Assembly (NCBI RefSeq): GCF_017654505.1 | Contig: NC_054540.1 | Span: forward strand, 35,179,054-35,243,053 | DNA length: 64,000 nucleotides | From: Polyodon spathula | Taxonomy: Eukaryota > Chordata > Actinopteri > Acipenseriformes > Polyodontidae | Reading direction: 5' to 3' | Part shown: positions 1 to 26,756 of the stretch, piece after piece | How the letters are laid out: each line of letters opens with the position of its first letter | Position numbering within the stretch: the stretch's first letter is position 1 | Notes under the pieces: generated by a model | What the model was told of the DNA's origin: nothing | The model's input: only the letters and a program-made list of their open reading frames with translations | Databases searched by the model: none | Program-made: the position numbers and the translations under genes

Positions 1-653
1 TGGATCTTTGATATGTGACTGTTATGCTTCCACTGGTCCTGGGACCCTTGTTAAGGTCAAGTGCATAATGAACTCTACCAAGTACCAGGACATTTTAGCC
101 AAAAACCTGGTAGCTTCTACCCGGAGGCTGAAACTTGGCCACAAGTGGATCTTCAAGACAAGCAAGACAATGACCCCAAGCACACATCAAAATCCACAAA
201 GAAATGGTTAATTGACCACAAAATGAACATTTTGCAATGGCCATCTCAGTCTCCGGACTTGAATCCCATTTTGTTGTTTCAACTGAAGAGAGCAGTCCAT
301 AAGCACAGACCGAAGGATATCAAGGATCTGGAAAGATTCTGTATGGAGGAATGGGCTAAGATCCCTGCCAATATGTTCTCCAATCTCATAGGCTGTCAAA
401 GGCTCAATGTCGTTATCCTTGCAAGGGGAGGGTGCAAAAAGTACTGAAAATAAGGGTGCCAATAATTGTGACACAATTTCTTTGGAAATAAATTTATAAT
501 TTGAGATGTGTAGTTTTGGTTGATTCCCTTGAATCATTAATAAAGTACAATATATTCCACATGTTGGAAAATTAAAATATAGCTCATTACCTGTGTTTAT
601 TTTATACAGCCTTTTTTGCTCATCTTTATCAAGGATGTCAATTTTGGAGGGGT
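1..653 (+). mobile_element. Tc1-like transposon, 3' fragment
   Basis: The remains of the C-terminal half of a Tc1/mariner (IS630) DDE transposase are readable in broken frames over about 61-447. They include the D-N-D-P-K-H box and the Q-S-P-D-L-N-P block. The glutamate expected just after that block is lost: the frame runs into unrelated residues. The left part lies before the window. The 3' end near 653 has the phrase 'caattttggagg' that is common at ends of Tc1-like TIRs. It is followed directly by a short GT tract and then a second Tc1 copy. It is a decayed fossil, not functional. Confidence 0.75.
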
Positions 654-686
654 GTGGGTGTGTGGGTGTGTGGGTGTGTGTGTGAA
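653..686. repeat. GT-rich microsatellite
   Basis: A short interrupted (TGTGGG)/(GT) tract lies exactly between two Tc1-like copies. Confidence 0.8.
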
Positions 687-689
687 TTA

Positions 690-1996
690 CAGTGCCTTCC
701 AAAAGTATTCAGACCCCTGACCAATTCTCTCATATTACCGAAATACAAATGGTACATTGATATTTCGTTCTGTTTGATATTTAATTTTTAAACACCGAAA
801 CTCAGAATCAATTATTGTTAGTGAAAAATAAAAAAACTGAAATATATTGCTTGCATAAGTATTCAACCCCTGTGCTGTGGAAGCTCCCAGTTTGCACCGA
901 TGAAAGAAATTGCCCTAACGGGGACACAATTACCTTACCATTGGCCTCCACCTGTGACCCATTAAAGTTGCTGTCACATTTTCTGGACCAAAGAGCATTC
1001 TATAGAAGTTAGAGATAAAGTAATACAAATGCACAGATTATTGAAAGGGTACAAAATAATATCCAAGTGTTTGGATATCCCAGTGAGCACAGTTGGATCA
1101 ATAATCAGGAAGATACCCAGGCACTGCCAAGAACAGGCCGTCCCTCAAAACAAGGAGACTTGTGAGAGAAGCCAGAGAGGCCAACAGTCACTTTTGAAGG
1201 AGCTACAGAGTTCAGTGGCTGGGAGTGGAGTAATGGTGCACCAATCAACCATATCAAGAGCTCTGGATAACACTGGCCTGTATGGGAGGGTGGCAAGAAA
1301 GAAGCCGTTACTCAAAAAGTACCATCTGAAAGCACATCTGGAGTTTGCCAGAAAGCGTGAGAGTGACCCAGCTGACGTGGGAAAAGGTTTTGTGGTCTGA
1401 TAAGACCAAGATAGAGCTTTTTGGCCAAAACTCAAAGCGCTATATGTGGCGCAAACCTAACACTGCCCATGCCTCAAGACACACCATCCCTACAGTGAAG
1501 TATGGTGGTGGCAGCATCATGCTGTGGGGATGCTTCTCATCAGCAGGGACTGGGCATCTTGTTACAATTGAAGGAAGAATGGATGGAGCAAAATACAGGA
1601 AAATACTGCAAGAGAATCTGCTTCAGTCCACTAAAAAACTGAAGCTTGGGAGGAAATTCACCTTTCAACAGGACAATGATCCCAAGCACAAGGCCAAAGC
1701 AATATTGGAGTGGCTCAAGAACAAAAAAGTGAATGTCCTACAGTGGCCCAGTCAAAGTCCTGATCTCAATCCCATTGAGAATCTGTGGCACTATTTGAAA
1801 ATTGCGGTCCACAAGCGTCGTCCAACCAACCTGAACAACCTGGAGCAAATCTGCCAAGAAGAATGGGCCAAAATCACCCTGACACTGTGTGCAAAGCTGG
1901 TACATACTTACCCCAAAAGACTTAAAGCTGTTACCATTTGTAATTCAGTAATATGAGAGAATTGGTCAGGGGTCTGAGTACTTTTGCAAGACACTG
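690..1996 (+). mobile_element. Tc1-like transposon with both ends, TA target duplication
   Basis: Both ends are readable. The left end starts 'cagtgccttccaaaag' after TA and the right end closes 'cttttgcaagacactg' before TA. The two termini share an inverted block around 'gaccaattctctcatatta'. The size, about 1.3 kb, is that of a Tc1-like element cut down slightly from the usual 1.6 kb. The same family is present at 11,737-13,346 on the other strand, inside a CECR2 intron. The transposase inside is frameshifted, so the copy is not autonomous. Confidence 0.9.
1029..1956 (+). pseudogene. Tc1-like transposase, frameshifted
   Basis: The N-terminal HTH region (paired-like, with K-C-L-D-I-P-V-S-T-V-G) lies in a frame from 1,029. 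The DDE domain lies in a different frame from 1,345, so at least one frameshift falls near 1,370. A further loss after 1,110 removed part of the HTH linker. The catalytic triad is still legible: D in W-S-D-K-T-K, D in Q-Q-D-N-D-P-K-H and E in S-P-D-L-N-P-I-E, which matches the DD34E signature of Tc1. The residue order matches the copy at 12.0-12.97 kb. It is a dead cut-and-paste transposase. Confidence 0.9.
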
Positions 1997-2002
1997 TATA
2001 TA

Positions 2003-3592
2003 TACTAAGGGTCAAAAGTTTTAGATCATCCCCCATTTTTCCAATTTTTATTGAAATGTAAGCAGTTCAAGTCCAGTGAATAACCTGAAATGGTACAAAG
2101 GTAAGCGGTAAACTACCAGAGGATAAATTAAAACGTTTAGGTTACCAAAAACTGAAAAATAATGTACATTTCGGAGTTGTACAAAAAGGCCTTTCAGGGA
2201 ACAAGTAATGGGTTAACAACTTACAGCTGTTCTGCAGCAATGGAAGTAAAATAAGCCTTGAAAGTTGATGCTAACAATTCCTACAGGTGTCCCAACTTTT
2301 GTTTATTACTCACAAACCCTCTGTCTCTAAAAGCAGTGTTGGAACAGACTGTGTTACTACACCCTCTTAAGCATTATTTGGACAGTATTGTACTGCAGGA
2401 AGTAGTATATTGCTATCATAATGGCGAGAAAAAGGCAATTAACAAAGGAAGACAGACAGACCATTATAACCCTTAAAAGTGTAGGTCTTTCCTTTAGAGA
2501 AATTGCAAAGAAAGCCAAGGTGTCAGTGAGTACAGTTTCCTACACCATCAAAAGGCACTTGGAAACTGGAGGAAACGCTGACAGGAAGAGGTCTGGCAGA
2601 CCCAAAGCCACAACAGACTCAGAAAACAAAATTCTGAGAGTCAACAGCTTGCGTGATAGGCGGCTCACAGGACAAGAGCTTCAAGCACAGCTTAACACTG
2701 GTCGAAGTAAGCAAGTCTCAGTTTCAACTGTGAAGAGAAGACTTCGAGCTGCAGGTTTGACAGATCAAGTGGCAGTAAGAAAGCCATTAAGATGGCAAAA
2801 TAAGAAAAAGAGGCTTGCCTGGGCCATGAAGTACCGCCAGTGGACTATTGAAGACTGGAAGAAGATCTTATAGACCGATGAATCAAAATTTGAAATCTTT
2901 GGTTCATCACGCAGGGATTTTGTACGCCGTCGAGTAGGCGAAAGGTTGGTTCCTCTGTGTGCGACACCAACTGTCAAACATGGAGGAGGAAGCGTGATGG
3001 TCTGGGGCTCTTTTGCTGGATCCAGAGTCGGCGATTTGCACAGAGTGAGTGGCACCTTGAACCAAAACGGCTACCACAGCATTTTGCAGCGCCATACAAT
3101 ACCCTCTGGTATATGCCTAGTTGGTCGGGTTCATCCTACAGCAAGATAATGACCAAAAACATACCTCCAGGCTATGTCAGAACTACCTTAGAAGAAAAGA
3201 ACAAGATGGTAGGCTTCAAATCATGGAATTGCCAGCACAGTCTCCAGACTTAAACCCCATCGAGCTGGTTTGGGATGAACTGGACAAAAGGGTGAAAGCA
3301 AAGCAACCTACAAGTGCAACATATTTGTGGGAACTTCTGCAACAGTGTTGGGAAGAACTTTCTGAACAATATTTGAATTCCATTATAGAAAGAATGCCAT
3401 GAGTGTGTTCAGCTGTTATATCTGCAAAAGGTGGCTACTTTGAGTCAAATTTAGATTACATTTTGTTAAACAAAACAATTCCATGATTTCTGTTTTATCT
3501 CCAATTGTTTATTTGTTCTATGCTTTAATTTCAGAGTACATTGAGACATTAAACTGCGTAAATTTCAATAAAAACTGGAAAAACACACGTTT
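2003..3592 (+). mobile_element. Tc1-like transposon of a second subfamily, 3' TIR truncated
   Basis: The left terminal repeat ('gggtcaaaagttttagatca' and on to 'ccaatttttattgaaatg') is matched in inverse by 'atttcaataaaaactggaa' near 3,565-3,585. The outermost part of the right TIR is missing. The encoded transposase differs from the 690-1,996 family, so this is a second Tc1 lineage inserted next door, only about 7 bp from the previous element. Confidence 0.85.
2421..3402 (+). pseudogene. Tc1-like transposase, stop codon and frameshift
   Basis: The first 150 codons (2,421-2,873) are open and hold a full bipartite HTH DNA-binding region, including the GRPK AT-hook-like hinge (R-S-G-R-P-K). 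Translation stops at a TAG at 2,871-2,873, where the family has W-T-D-E (TGG to TAG). The DDE part then continues: T-D-E-S-K-F, then [14 protein letters not shown] frame change near 3,110 leads to the last ORF (3,121-3,402) with Q-Q-D-N-D and S-P-D-L-N-P-I-E. All three acidic catalytic positions survive, but the gene is broken. Confidence 0.88.
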
Positions 3593-3999
3593 TCCTTATT
3601 AGAGTAAACACTTTAGACACAGGATGCAAAGGAAATGCCGTAGTGTGTGTTTATTATTTACAAAAAAGAAAATTAACAAAACAAAACCTAACCCAATCTC
3701 GGGCCCTATCTAAACAAATGTTTCCCTAATAACAAGGCAGGCGAAGCCTGTTGCCTCGTCACCAAAACCAAATCGCAATCCAAGTCGTAGTCCAATACCT
3801 TTTCCAATAGTTTGTTTCCCATTTCTCGCAACACTCACAATAACAATCTGATCTCCTGCTCTCCAACCAAACTCTTACCATCACCCACACGAAACACACG
3901 TACTCACACCCATTTAAACATAACTAATTAATCCCCTAATTAGTCAGTTGATTTAAACTGGAGTTGGTCCTGACTCCGGCAACCTCTACTGGGTCGTAA
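3593..3999. other. Unassigned intergenic or intronic sequence
   Basis: No ORF or recognised repeat was found. The stretch is C/A-rich with an AT-rich core near 3,930 ('actaattaatcccctaatta'). It may be the flank of a decayed repeat. CECR2 exons begin only at 7,459, so this may be a CECR2 intron. Confidence 0.4.
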
Positions 4000-4680
4000 T
4001 GTCCCCATGTATGGTCTCTGCTAAACAAGACATATTTATTTTAAACCAGATTTAATTACTTTTTGTTGGAAAACATGGATTGAGAATTGATTAGGGGTTT
4101 GCTATGCATGTGGACTAGCAGAGCTATACTGGTGTTCTTTTCTGAAAAGAGACTAATATTGCAGATAGCAGACTGTTTGGTTCAAATTGCATGTACTGCT
4201 AACCACTGATAGAGACGATGCGTCTACAAACTGCCCAACAATGACTGCAAGCTAATGAGATAACAATGCTGTGGACTAGAAGGGAACAGGCTCTAGACTT
4301 CAGAGAGATCAAAAGAGATAATCCCACTGGCATCAAAGGGGGTCGCAAGGAGATAACAAAAGGCAGGTGTATGGACCTTTTGTCTCCAGGAGTGTGAAGA
4401 ATGCACTGAGTTCAGAGGTTGTCACACTAGACTACACACACAGACACACACACATTAACACTCACACAATAAATTAAATTACCTTAACCACTGGTTAATG
4501 TCAGAGAAAGGGGAGGTGGACCATCTATACAGAAGGGTATTTAATGTCACGCAAACATTGTAATTTTGAGTGTTGTTTGTCCTGTACCTGGGACCAGACT
4601 CCCTGCATATTTCAATAAACCTGGCAACTGATTGAAGAAAAGGACTCTGTGCATTTTCTTGAATCTACTTACTCACCATC
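4000..4680 (+). mobile_element. Possible solo LTR
   Basis: The segment starts TG(TCCCC), has a TATA-like 'gggtatttaatg' near 4,536 and carries AATAAA near 4,614 ('atttcaataaacctggcaac'). It then ends in a T-rich tail with candidate CA ends at about 4,675-4,678. This U3-R-U5-like order resembles a retroviral-type LTR. I see no target-site duplication, primer binding site or internal region, so the call is tentative. Confidence 0.3.
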
Positions 4681-5564
4681 TATTTTTTAAGTACTTCACT
4701 TTTAATCTCCCATATTTACCAGGTGTATTCATTAACCCATCTTTAGTTTTAATCTAAAAGCCCTTACATTATTTCTTTAATTTCTTAGTTTACCCTCCAG
4801 TTAGTTTGTTCTTTCAGATTTTGCTCCTTTCTTAACCAGTCCTTCACTCATACATACATATATATAAAATGTATATGTATGTCTGTCTGTTTGTATGTTG
4901 CACTCGGATTATTGACGTTGAAATCTGTATCGGTCTTTGTATGAAGACAAACAATCAAAGAGCGAATTGAAGAAAAATACTAAGTGCCAAGCTATTCACA
5001 CATTGCGAAATGAACAGGAAAACAACAAAATATAAAAGCAAACACAGTTTCTACAGACAAACAATCACACAGTGAAAAATAGAAGGCATTATTATTCTTT
5101 GTGTAAATCAATTTAAACAAATTACGAAGTGGAAAATGACACACCAACAAAAAGCGAATCGGAGAAAATAGAAAGCTGCATCAGTCCTTATGGCTACGAA
5201 GCTGCATGCAAAATTGAATGTGATTTAGGTGGTGGCAAATCATAAAAAAACAAACATTGGACAACTACTACTTCTAAAATGATGCTTCTGTATTAAATGT
5301 AAGTCCTGTACACCAAGTTTGTTTTCTGTTTTTAAGGATACTGATAGTACGTTGTTGTAGTACTATGTGTACAATACAGTACTGTGTATTTTTTTAACAC
5401 TAATGAACCAAGACTTGTATTTCAGTGCGAAGTTTCTACAACTATAGTATGCATACAATTGAAAATATGGGTTTTTGCTAAATAACGTTCAGTTAAAACA
5501 ACTTTTTGCTGTTAAACGAGAAGTTGTTAATGAGTGGCATCTACTCTGTGTGTGTGTTTATGTA
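4681..5564. other. AT-rich noncoding sequence
   Basis: Noncoding. It has a short TATA/TATG/TGTC microsatellite near 4,855-4,895 and no supported ORF. I see no further feature here. Confidence 0.5.
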
Positions 5565-6925
5565 CAGTGCCTGTAGGAAGTATTCGCCCCCTTGGACGTT
5601 TTCACAGTTTGTTGTGTTACAACCTGAAATCTTGATGCATTTAAATTGGATTACTCGGCACTTTCAGTGTGTGGGGGGGGGGGGGGGGGGGGAAAAATCA
5701 ATTAAAACTAAAAACCTGAAAAGTCTTCATTAGATAAGTATTCACCCCCTTTGCTGTGACACTCCTAAATAAGCTCAGGTGCAACCAGTTGCCTTCAGAA
5801 TTCACACAATAAGTTAATAAGTTCACGTGATTTCAAATTAAATACACCTGTCTCTGTAAGGTCCAACAGTTGGGTAGTGCATTCAAAGCAAAGATACTAC
5901 CATGAAGACCAAGGAGCTTTCAACACAACTCTGGGATAAAGTTGTGGAAAGGCACAGATCAGGGCAGGGATATAAAAAAGATTTAAAATGTCATTGAATA
6001 TCCCTTGGAGCACAGTCGATCATTAAGAAGTGGAAGGTATACGGCACCACCCAGAATCTGCTTAGAGCAGGCCGTCCTCCCAAACTGAGCAGCTGGGTAA
6101 GAAGGACATTAGTCAGAGAAGCCACTGACAACACTGCCAATGACAACTCTGAAAGAGTTCCATGGCTGAGGTGGGAAAAACTGTCCATGTGTCAACAAAG
6201 CTGAGGTACTCCACAAATCTGGCCTGTATGGAAGAGTGGGTAGAAGGAAGCCATTTCAGAAAAAGCCCATGTAAAATCCCATTTTGAATTTGCAAAAAGG
6301 CATGTTGGAGACTCTGAAAAGATGTGGCAAAAGATTCTGTGGTCCGGTGAAACAAAAATTGTACTATTTTGCCTAAATGCAAAGCGTTATGTCTGGCGCA
6401 AAATCAACATAGCACATCACCCAGGTAACATCATCCCTACTGTGAAGCATGGTGGTGGCAGCATCATGCTATAGGGATGCTTTTCATCGGCCAGGATTGG
6501 GAAGCGTGTCAGGGTAGAGAGCAAAATGGATGGAGCTAAATACAGGCAAATCCTTGAGGAAAACCTGCTTCAGTCTGCAAAAGACCGAACACTGGGACGG
6601 AGATTCATCTTTTAGCAGGACAACGACCCCAAGCACACAGCCAAAGCAACACCTGGAGTGGCTTAAAAACAAGAAAGTGAATGTCCTAGAGTGGCCCAGT
6701 TGAAGCCCGGACTTAAATCCAACTAAGATTCTGTGGTAAGACTGGAAGATTGCTGTCCACCAACGATCCCCATCCAACTTGACAGAGCTTGAAGAATGGG
6801 CGAATATTGCATGATCCAGATGTGCAAACCTGGTAGAGACTTACCCCAAAAGACTCTGCTGTAATTGCTGCCAAAGGTGGTTCTACCAAGTATTGATTCT
6901 ACTTTAGGCTTACTATAGGCACTAT
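5565..6925 (+). mobile_element. Tc1-like transposon, decayed
   Basis: The left end reads 'cagtgcctgtaggaagtatt' after TA, and the right end closes at about 'ggcact' before ATA. Inside, a transposase reading is recognisable but broken by many stops and indels: G-L-Y-G-R-V-like, then [11 protein letters not shown], then H-G-G-G-S-I-M-L, then D-N-D-P-K-H, then S-P-D-L-N-P. The same subfamily sits inverted at 36,301-37,512. A 20-base G run lies in the 5' TIR region at 5,673-5,692. Confidence 0.85.
5673..5692. repeat. Poly-G tract (20 G)
   Basis: An uninterrupted run of 20 G lies inside the 5' end of a Tc1-like copy. Such runs are prone to length change and to sequencing or assembly error. Confidence 0.85.
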
Positions 6926-6928
6926 ATA

Positions 6929-6960
6929 TAATGTCTGTCTGTCTGTCTGTCTATCTATAG
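6929..6960. repeat. (TGTC)n microsatellite
   Basis: Five TGTC-type units lie directly at the 3' edge of the preceding Tc1 copy. Confidence 0.75.
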
Positions 6961-7458
6961 GTTATTCATTTAAAGGCTGTTTCAATCCCAGTGTTCTTTG
7001 TCCAAGTTTTAATGCATGTCCAGTTCTTAACCTATAGCTTGCTTTTTGCAGTATTGAGAGATTTTTTAATGCACACCCAGTTCTTCTTAACCTACAGCTC
7101 CCTCGTCCGCCTTTCAGTATTGAGAGGTACTCTGTGTATTGAAATGTACAGGCAGTGGTGGCCCCAGCTGACCCACAGTAAATAAGTGAATCCAAGAGGA
7201 AGCAAGTTGCTTCCTTTTGGAAATTGCTGAAACAAAAGGGCCCCTTCTCTGAAACAGTTTGCCGTTTTACAGCACTGTCGAAAGCCATCACTGCAGCCTT
7301 TCTGGACGAACTGTCGAATTGAGTAATTGCAGATTGGCTCTAATGGATGGGTACCTGGGAACATCAAAGGCATTGGTGAGGGTTTAACAGGACTGTGAGC
7401 AATGAGTTTGCCACCTTGTGACCTCCCCACCTTGTTTTTTAATTTTGTTTATCGACAG
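6961..7458 (+). other. CECR2 intron sequence
   Basis: No coding sequence is supported. A pair of imperfect local repeats, based on 'cagtattgagag' and 'cagttctt..aacctaca/tagct', lies at about 7,020-7,130. The segment ends in a pyrimidine-rich tract and the acceptor of the first CECR2 exon visible here. Confidence 0.5.
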
Positions 7459-21737
<14,279 letters not shown>

Positions 21738-22390
21738 TGTTAGGCTTTTTGAAACGGGGGTGGACTATTGGGAGGAAAAAACTAAAGGTTTGAAGTGCCT
21801 AAAATGGCAAATCTTACGACGAATGATACTAGTTCATTGTGCCAACTTACCATTTGCAGTTCAAGAATCATCTTTTAATGTGTTGAGTTCAGTGACAGAC
21901 ATGTCGTGAAGAATACATTTAATTAAGAAACCAGATATTACATACCTGTACCAAGTCGATTGTATGCAAGTGTCTACCTGCAATTCTTACTGATTTTACG
22001 TCTTTCTACGGCCCTAAATTAACACTGAGAAATGAAATAAAACAATGCATTAAAACAAGGTCCAGAAATAAGAAGCAAGTCAGCTAGCCCATCCAAGCCA
22101 AACCAGATCTCCCTGTCCATTTACAAAGCCGCTGTCTGATTTGGTTCTGTTTAGGTGTGAATTTCTTTTCCTGGCTGGGGAAAAGAAGAAGATTGTTACT
22201 ACAACACTTTTGCAAATGTTAATCTCAGGTCTATTTAAAAAGGTACTTTTTTTAAACTGTAGAATTGTTCTTGTGGTTCAGAAACCAGTTAACAGAAAAT
22301 TACAGTTGCCTTTTTTCTTCTTTTGAATGTACTTTGTAAATAGTAGCTAGATTGTGTAGCAATACTCTGTGAAATAAGCACTGTAATAAA
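21738..22390 (+). other. CECR2: CECR2 3' UTR candidate
   Basis: Noncoding sequence after the last exon. A good AATAAA at 22,385-22,390 ('ctgtaataaaatg') could end the transcript. The UTR may extend further. Confidence 0.45.
22385..22390 (+). terminator. CECR2: Candidate poly(A) signal of CECR2
   Basis: AATAAA followed by a T/GT-rich stretch ('atatttgtttgttttgtttg') that looks like a downstream element. Confidence 0.4.
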
Positions 22391-22859
22391 ATGTAAAAAA
22401 TATATTTGTTTGTTTTGTTTGGATCATCCAGAATACCTGTCCGCAAAGAATTCTGAACCCTGTTTTAAAACTGGTGAACTAACCAGATATCAATTCCAGA
22501 TCAGTACATTCATGGAAAACATGATCATTAATGAAAATGTATGAAAATGCTGTCTTGAGCTCTCAGATCTTTTGACAAAGCTGCGTCTTTCTACTGGCAG
22601 ATGAAACATTGCATCCTGCTTTTCATCCCCCGAGGAGCTAGTGTCTTAATGACATTTTTTTCTTTTGTTTTCTACTGTTCCCTTATCTTATGATGTTAAT
22701 CGTTCTGAGGGATTCTTACTGCAATTACTCTCATGCTTTTTGATAGCATTGTGTTAAAATGCTTTAGTTATGAGTTCTGGAGCTGATCTGCAGTTCCACT
22801 TGCCTCCCGTAGATGTATGAAATGTAGACCTGATCAACGAGGTATATTGCGAGAGATAA

Positions 22860-23065
22860 CTAAAGGAATGTCTCTGTCTCTTCCATGTGATCTGTCCTAT
22901 GTTATATACTTATATCTGCAGCAGGCAACTAGGAAGTGACAAGCAGCTCCCCAAACCTGACAAAGTGAACCTGACTGTGTTGGTAATTGCACGACCACTC
23001 TGAGTGATTGCAGACATCAAAAGGATAGTATAACCAAAAAATGGAAATTTGAAGCTACTTGCTTA
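22860..23065 (+). repeat. Dispersed SINE-like repeat, copy B
   Basis: Contains 'gcaactaggaagtga', then 'ctgagtgattgcagacatca', then the 3' phrase 'tttgaagctact'. It is the most diverged of the four copies. Confidence 0.4.
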
Positions 23066-23554
23066 CTTAATTTCCTTATTAGTTTTGCCCTAAATTTGTG
23101 TAGCCCAATGAATGTAAACAAATTACTCTCTCTCTCTCTCTCTGTGTGTGTGTGGATTTTTACCAGTAGAAAGCCATGCCATATTTATATAAAGAATAAA
23201 GCATGACAGCTGTAAATTGTAAGGCTATCAACTCCTGTAGTTTTATACAGATGTAATGCTAAATGTAGGAGAAGGGACCTTGTTTGTTTGTTTTTCTTAA
23301 CTGGATAGATAATTAGACAGGATTTTAAATAACTGGGATAGCTTTGGAACTAGTGTTTTGCTTTGGTACAGCATTACAGCATGGGGGTTCAACACTTGTA
23401 GTTGCTTAAAAGTGGTGTTTCATTATCCCCAAGTGTGTTGGCTTCATTTAATAATAGGATAATCAAAGTATTTGGAGGATTTGGTGGTTTATAAGAACAG
23501 TTTCAATGGATATAATTGGACGTTCTACTATGGCAGTGGATCAGACACAACCAA

Positions 23555-23580
23555 CCCCCCCCCCCCCCCCCCCCCCCCCC
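23555..23580. repeat. Poly-C tract (26 C)
   Basis: An uninterrupted homopolymer. Confidence 0.9.
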
Positions 23581-24535
23581 AGCAGTTAGCAGGATTTGCT
23601 CAGGTGTAAAGCAGTTTTTTACGGGTATTTTTTTATTTCTATTTTTTTTTCCCATTGTTATTTACAAACTATTTTTGGTGGTGAACATTTTAACCCCAAA
23701 TCCTGCACCTTTCCTTTTAAAAACAAACACAAATATTGCACAGTGCTTCCTCACTGTTTCATATGTTTGATTTATGAAAGCGGTTAATTGACCGATTTTC
23801 TCTTGTGTGAGATGGAACACTGTACTGGTAAATTTAAACTTTTGTTGTAAGTTGTACCTTTTTAATAGGAATTTTCACGCTCCCTTTTAGTCCAGCAGCT
23901 CCCTCTACAGTGGAAGTAGTGAAACTGCAGCGTAACACCCAGACCTCTAGGCTGCTTACAACTTCTATGGGTTTCTTGTTCTGAGTGCATTGATGATCTC
24001 ATTTGTAGTTAATTGATGCTTTTGTATGTATTAAAATGCTTGGAGGACTACAATCTGGTGCAGCAAAGAACATTTTGGGTTTCTTCTGTTTTTGTGTTAT
24101 TTAAGTAGGAGGTTCTGTTTTTTATATGTTTTGTATTGTGTAAACTACTGTACTATTTTTTGTCAAGGTTTTTCGTGTGTGTTATATATTAGTTGTGTGT
24201 GTAAGAATATACACTTTTAAAAATGAACTGTTTGCTATTGTACTGCAGACCTACACAGGCTTCTTTATCGTTATTCAGCAGTTTTTAGTATCTCTATGGC
24301 TGTATTTGTTTTGGCTGCTAAGTGATTGCTGTTGTCGCAGCTTGCGTTTAGACTTTTGCATTGTCTGTTGACCAGTTTTCTTTTTTCTTGTTTGTTTTTT
24401 TACTGTCATCTTAACTTGTTTGCAATTCTGATTGCAATGATTTAAATAGTTATTTTTTTCTGTGTAATGTGTTTTGACAATGAATTGTTGTTCCTATCCA
24501 GTTGCCTGCCAGAAATCTTTTGTAGGTTACATAAG

Positions 24536-24860
24536 TGAAAGTGTCTTTGTAATAGTAAAAGACTAGCCCCCGCCTTGTGCTCAGCAGTGTATTGCGATGA
24601 AAGAAAATGAAACTTGATCCAACATGGACGATCACCAGATGGCGCTGGCGCTTACTTCCATAGATACATGCTTTGGCTGCTATAGCCTGGATTCCATATC
24701 TCTGTGGCAGGCAACTAGAAATGATCCAGTGAAAGCACCTAACACAGACATAAAGACAAAAAAATAAGAAATGCTGTGTTTGAGAAATGAAAATAAGAAT
24801 CACTCGGAATGATTGCAAACATCACAAGTATTGGGGCCGTACTAAAAAAATAAAAATAAA
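24536..24860 (+). repeat. Dispersed SINE-like repeat, copy C
   Basis: Contains 'gaaagtgtctttgtaa', then 'gatggcgctgg', then 'gcaactagaaatga', then 'gattgcaaacatcacaa', in the order seen in copy A (which has 'gccatctag' at the same place as the second block). Confidence 0.5.
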
Positions 24861-26754
24861 ATAAGAATTGAAATTTTGAAATACCTTGCTAATTAAGTAT
24901 CCAGTCTTGCTTCTTCATTCAAATCAGTTTTGTAAAGCCTGCACCTATTGATGGCAGCATTTAAACTCTACCTCAGAATTATGAATCACAATAATAAAAA
25001 ATGTCAGTACATAAATCTTGCCTTAGCATTTTAGTCATTTTGTGACAAAGGGAGAGATTTTTTTTGTATTTTGTTTGTTTGGTTTGGACTGGGGGGGGGG
25101 GCACAATATAGTATTTATTGTAGTACTGTTTTCTGGTTGTAATAGGCCAAGGTTCCCCGAATGAGTGGGATTGGTGCCCTATTTAAATGTACTGACTGGT
25201 AAAATTGAATAAGTCTCGATCCCAAAACATTAGCTCCAATAAATGAGTGAATAAATTGCATATTTTGGCACAATGAACTAAACCAGACTTCTAGACACAG
25301 GAGTGAGCTGGGCTTTGCTGGAAACAGAGCAGAATTGTTACTCCAGTTTAAAATTTGTAGCAAAAAAAATTTCAGCATGTTGTGCTACAGCAGCTCCCTC
25401 TGTATAACAGATCTTGTTGTGTCGCTTGTAAATAAGTCTTTTTTTTTTATTGTCAGTGCTGGTAAGTGTAACTAAATGATCTTTATAGAACCTTGGTGGT
25501 TTAAGGTTTCTAAGTCCTCCTAGTCTTAACCAAATTTTAAGATCTTACAAAAACAGTTTCCACTTTTAGTTTGCACCAGCATGGGAAATTTATCAAACTT
25601 GACAGAAAAGTTGGAAATTTAATCAAAGTGTATGCCATCAATAGCCATCCATTACTATAGGTTACTGTGATGGGTAATGTATGCCATGAGGTCTTCCTTC
25701 TAAATTGAACAGCCCTTGGTATTTGTTTTAAAAAGCCTGTGTAGGATGACGGGCTGGACTGCCATCGTTTGAGAAATTATGCCGCCTGGTGTCACCTGTT
25801 TGCCACTACACCTTTTTCAAATAGAAAAAAAAAAAAAAAAAAAAAAAAAAAGGAAGAAAAAACGTGAGACTAAATAACCCTTTGATAAATACCGGAAAAA
25901 ATAGAGTCCATGCCCCATCGTTCTTAATCATCCCAAACAAAAACATAATGTGAGACCATGACTTTTTTTATCTGCTGCCTTTGTCTGCACTAGTGGGGGA
26001 AAAAAAAAAAGTATTACACTCTGGTAAATAGACTGGAATAAATGTGAAACCTATTTATTGGCGTTTTATATTTTGTATGTTAGATTTTTTTTTTTTAATA
26101 TAATTAATGTGACATCTGATTATTGGAATAACAGCTGACACTTACCTCAGTAGTACGGTACAAGAATTATTAGGGTTTTTTTTTGTTTGTTTTTTTCTTC
26201 ATGTGAAGTTTACATAAGTTGATACCTAACTGACACAGATTATTTTCGAAATGAGCTGAACTATTTTCAATACTGTACATTCTTAGAATAAATGTTTTTT
26301 GAAAATGTTTCAATGTCTCTTGTTTTTTTAATACATTAAGTTTACTTCCAGCAGCCAACTTTTAGTTCCTCTTTCAATGTTCTAACTAACGGTTGGTATT
26401 TTTACTGTATATCCCTCCTCCCTGTGAGCTTTGTGGAAACCACAACCACCAGTTATACTGAAGAAGGCACCAGCCATATTCTTGAATTAGTTTCTTAAAA
26501 ATGTATAGAATTTATAGAAGTGTAAGTTTATAGGTGATTTTTACTAGTATTTTCTAGAAGACACACATGGAGACAAAAAGCCAGGTGTGGCAAAACTACA
26601 AGTTACACAGTCTGTTTCAAAGGATGGAGAAATGACTGCTCTATCACAGACTCCCATTCCATATTCTGTTTAGGCACCAGCTCACTTTTTAAATGGTAAT
26701 AAAATTCATTCATGTGGATTTTGACGTCAAGTTATCGAGACTGTATTCTCTCAA
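24861..26754. other. Intergenic sequence
   Basis: AT-rich with poly-G at 25,091-25,100, poly-A at 25,826-25,852 and several AATAAA phrases. No coding or structural feature supported. Confidence 0.5.
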
Positions 26755-26756
26755 CA

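Larger units (their letters stand above)
22391..24535. other. Intergenic region between CECR2 and DIRS copy 1, first part
   Basis: Noncoding. It holds SINE-like copy B (about 22,860-23,065), a (TC)n(TG)n tract at 23,126-23,153 and a 26-base poly-C at 23,555-23,580. No supported gene. Confidence 0.55.

Noticed and set aside
4000..4680. Endogenous retrovirus with genes
   Set aside because: Only an LTR-like segment is visible; no gag, pol or env reading, no primer binding site and no target duplication.
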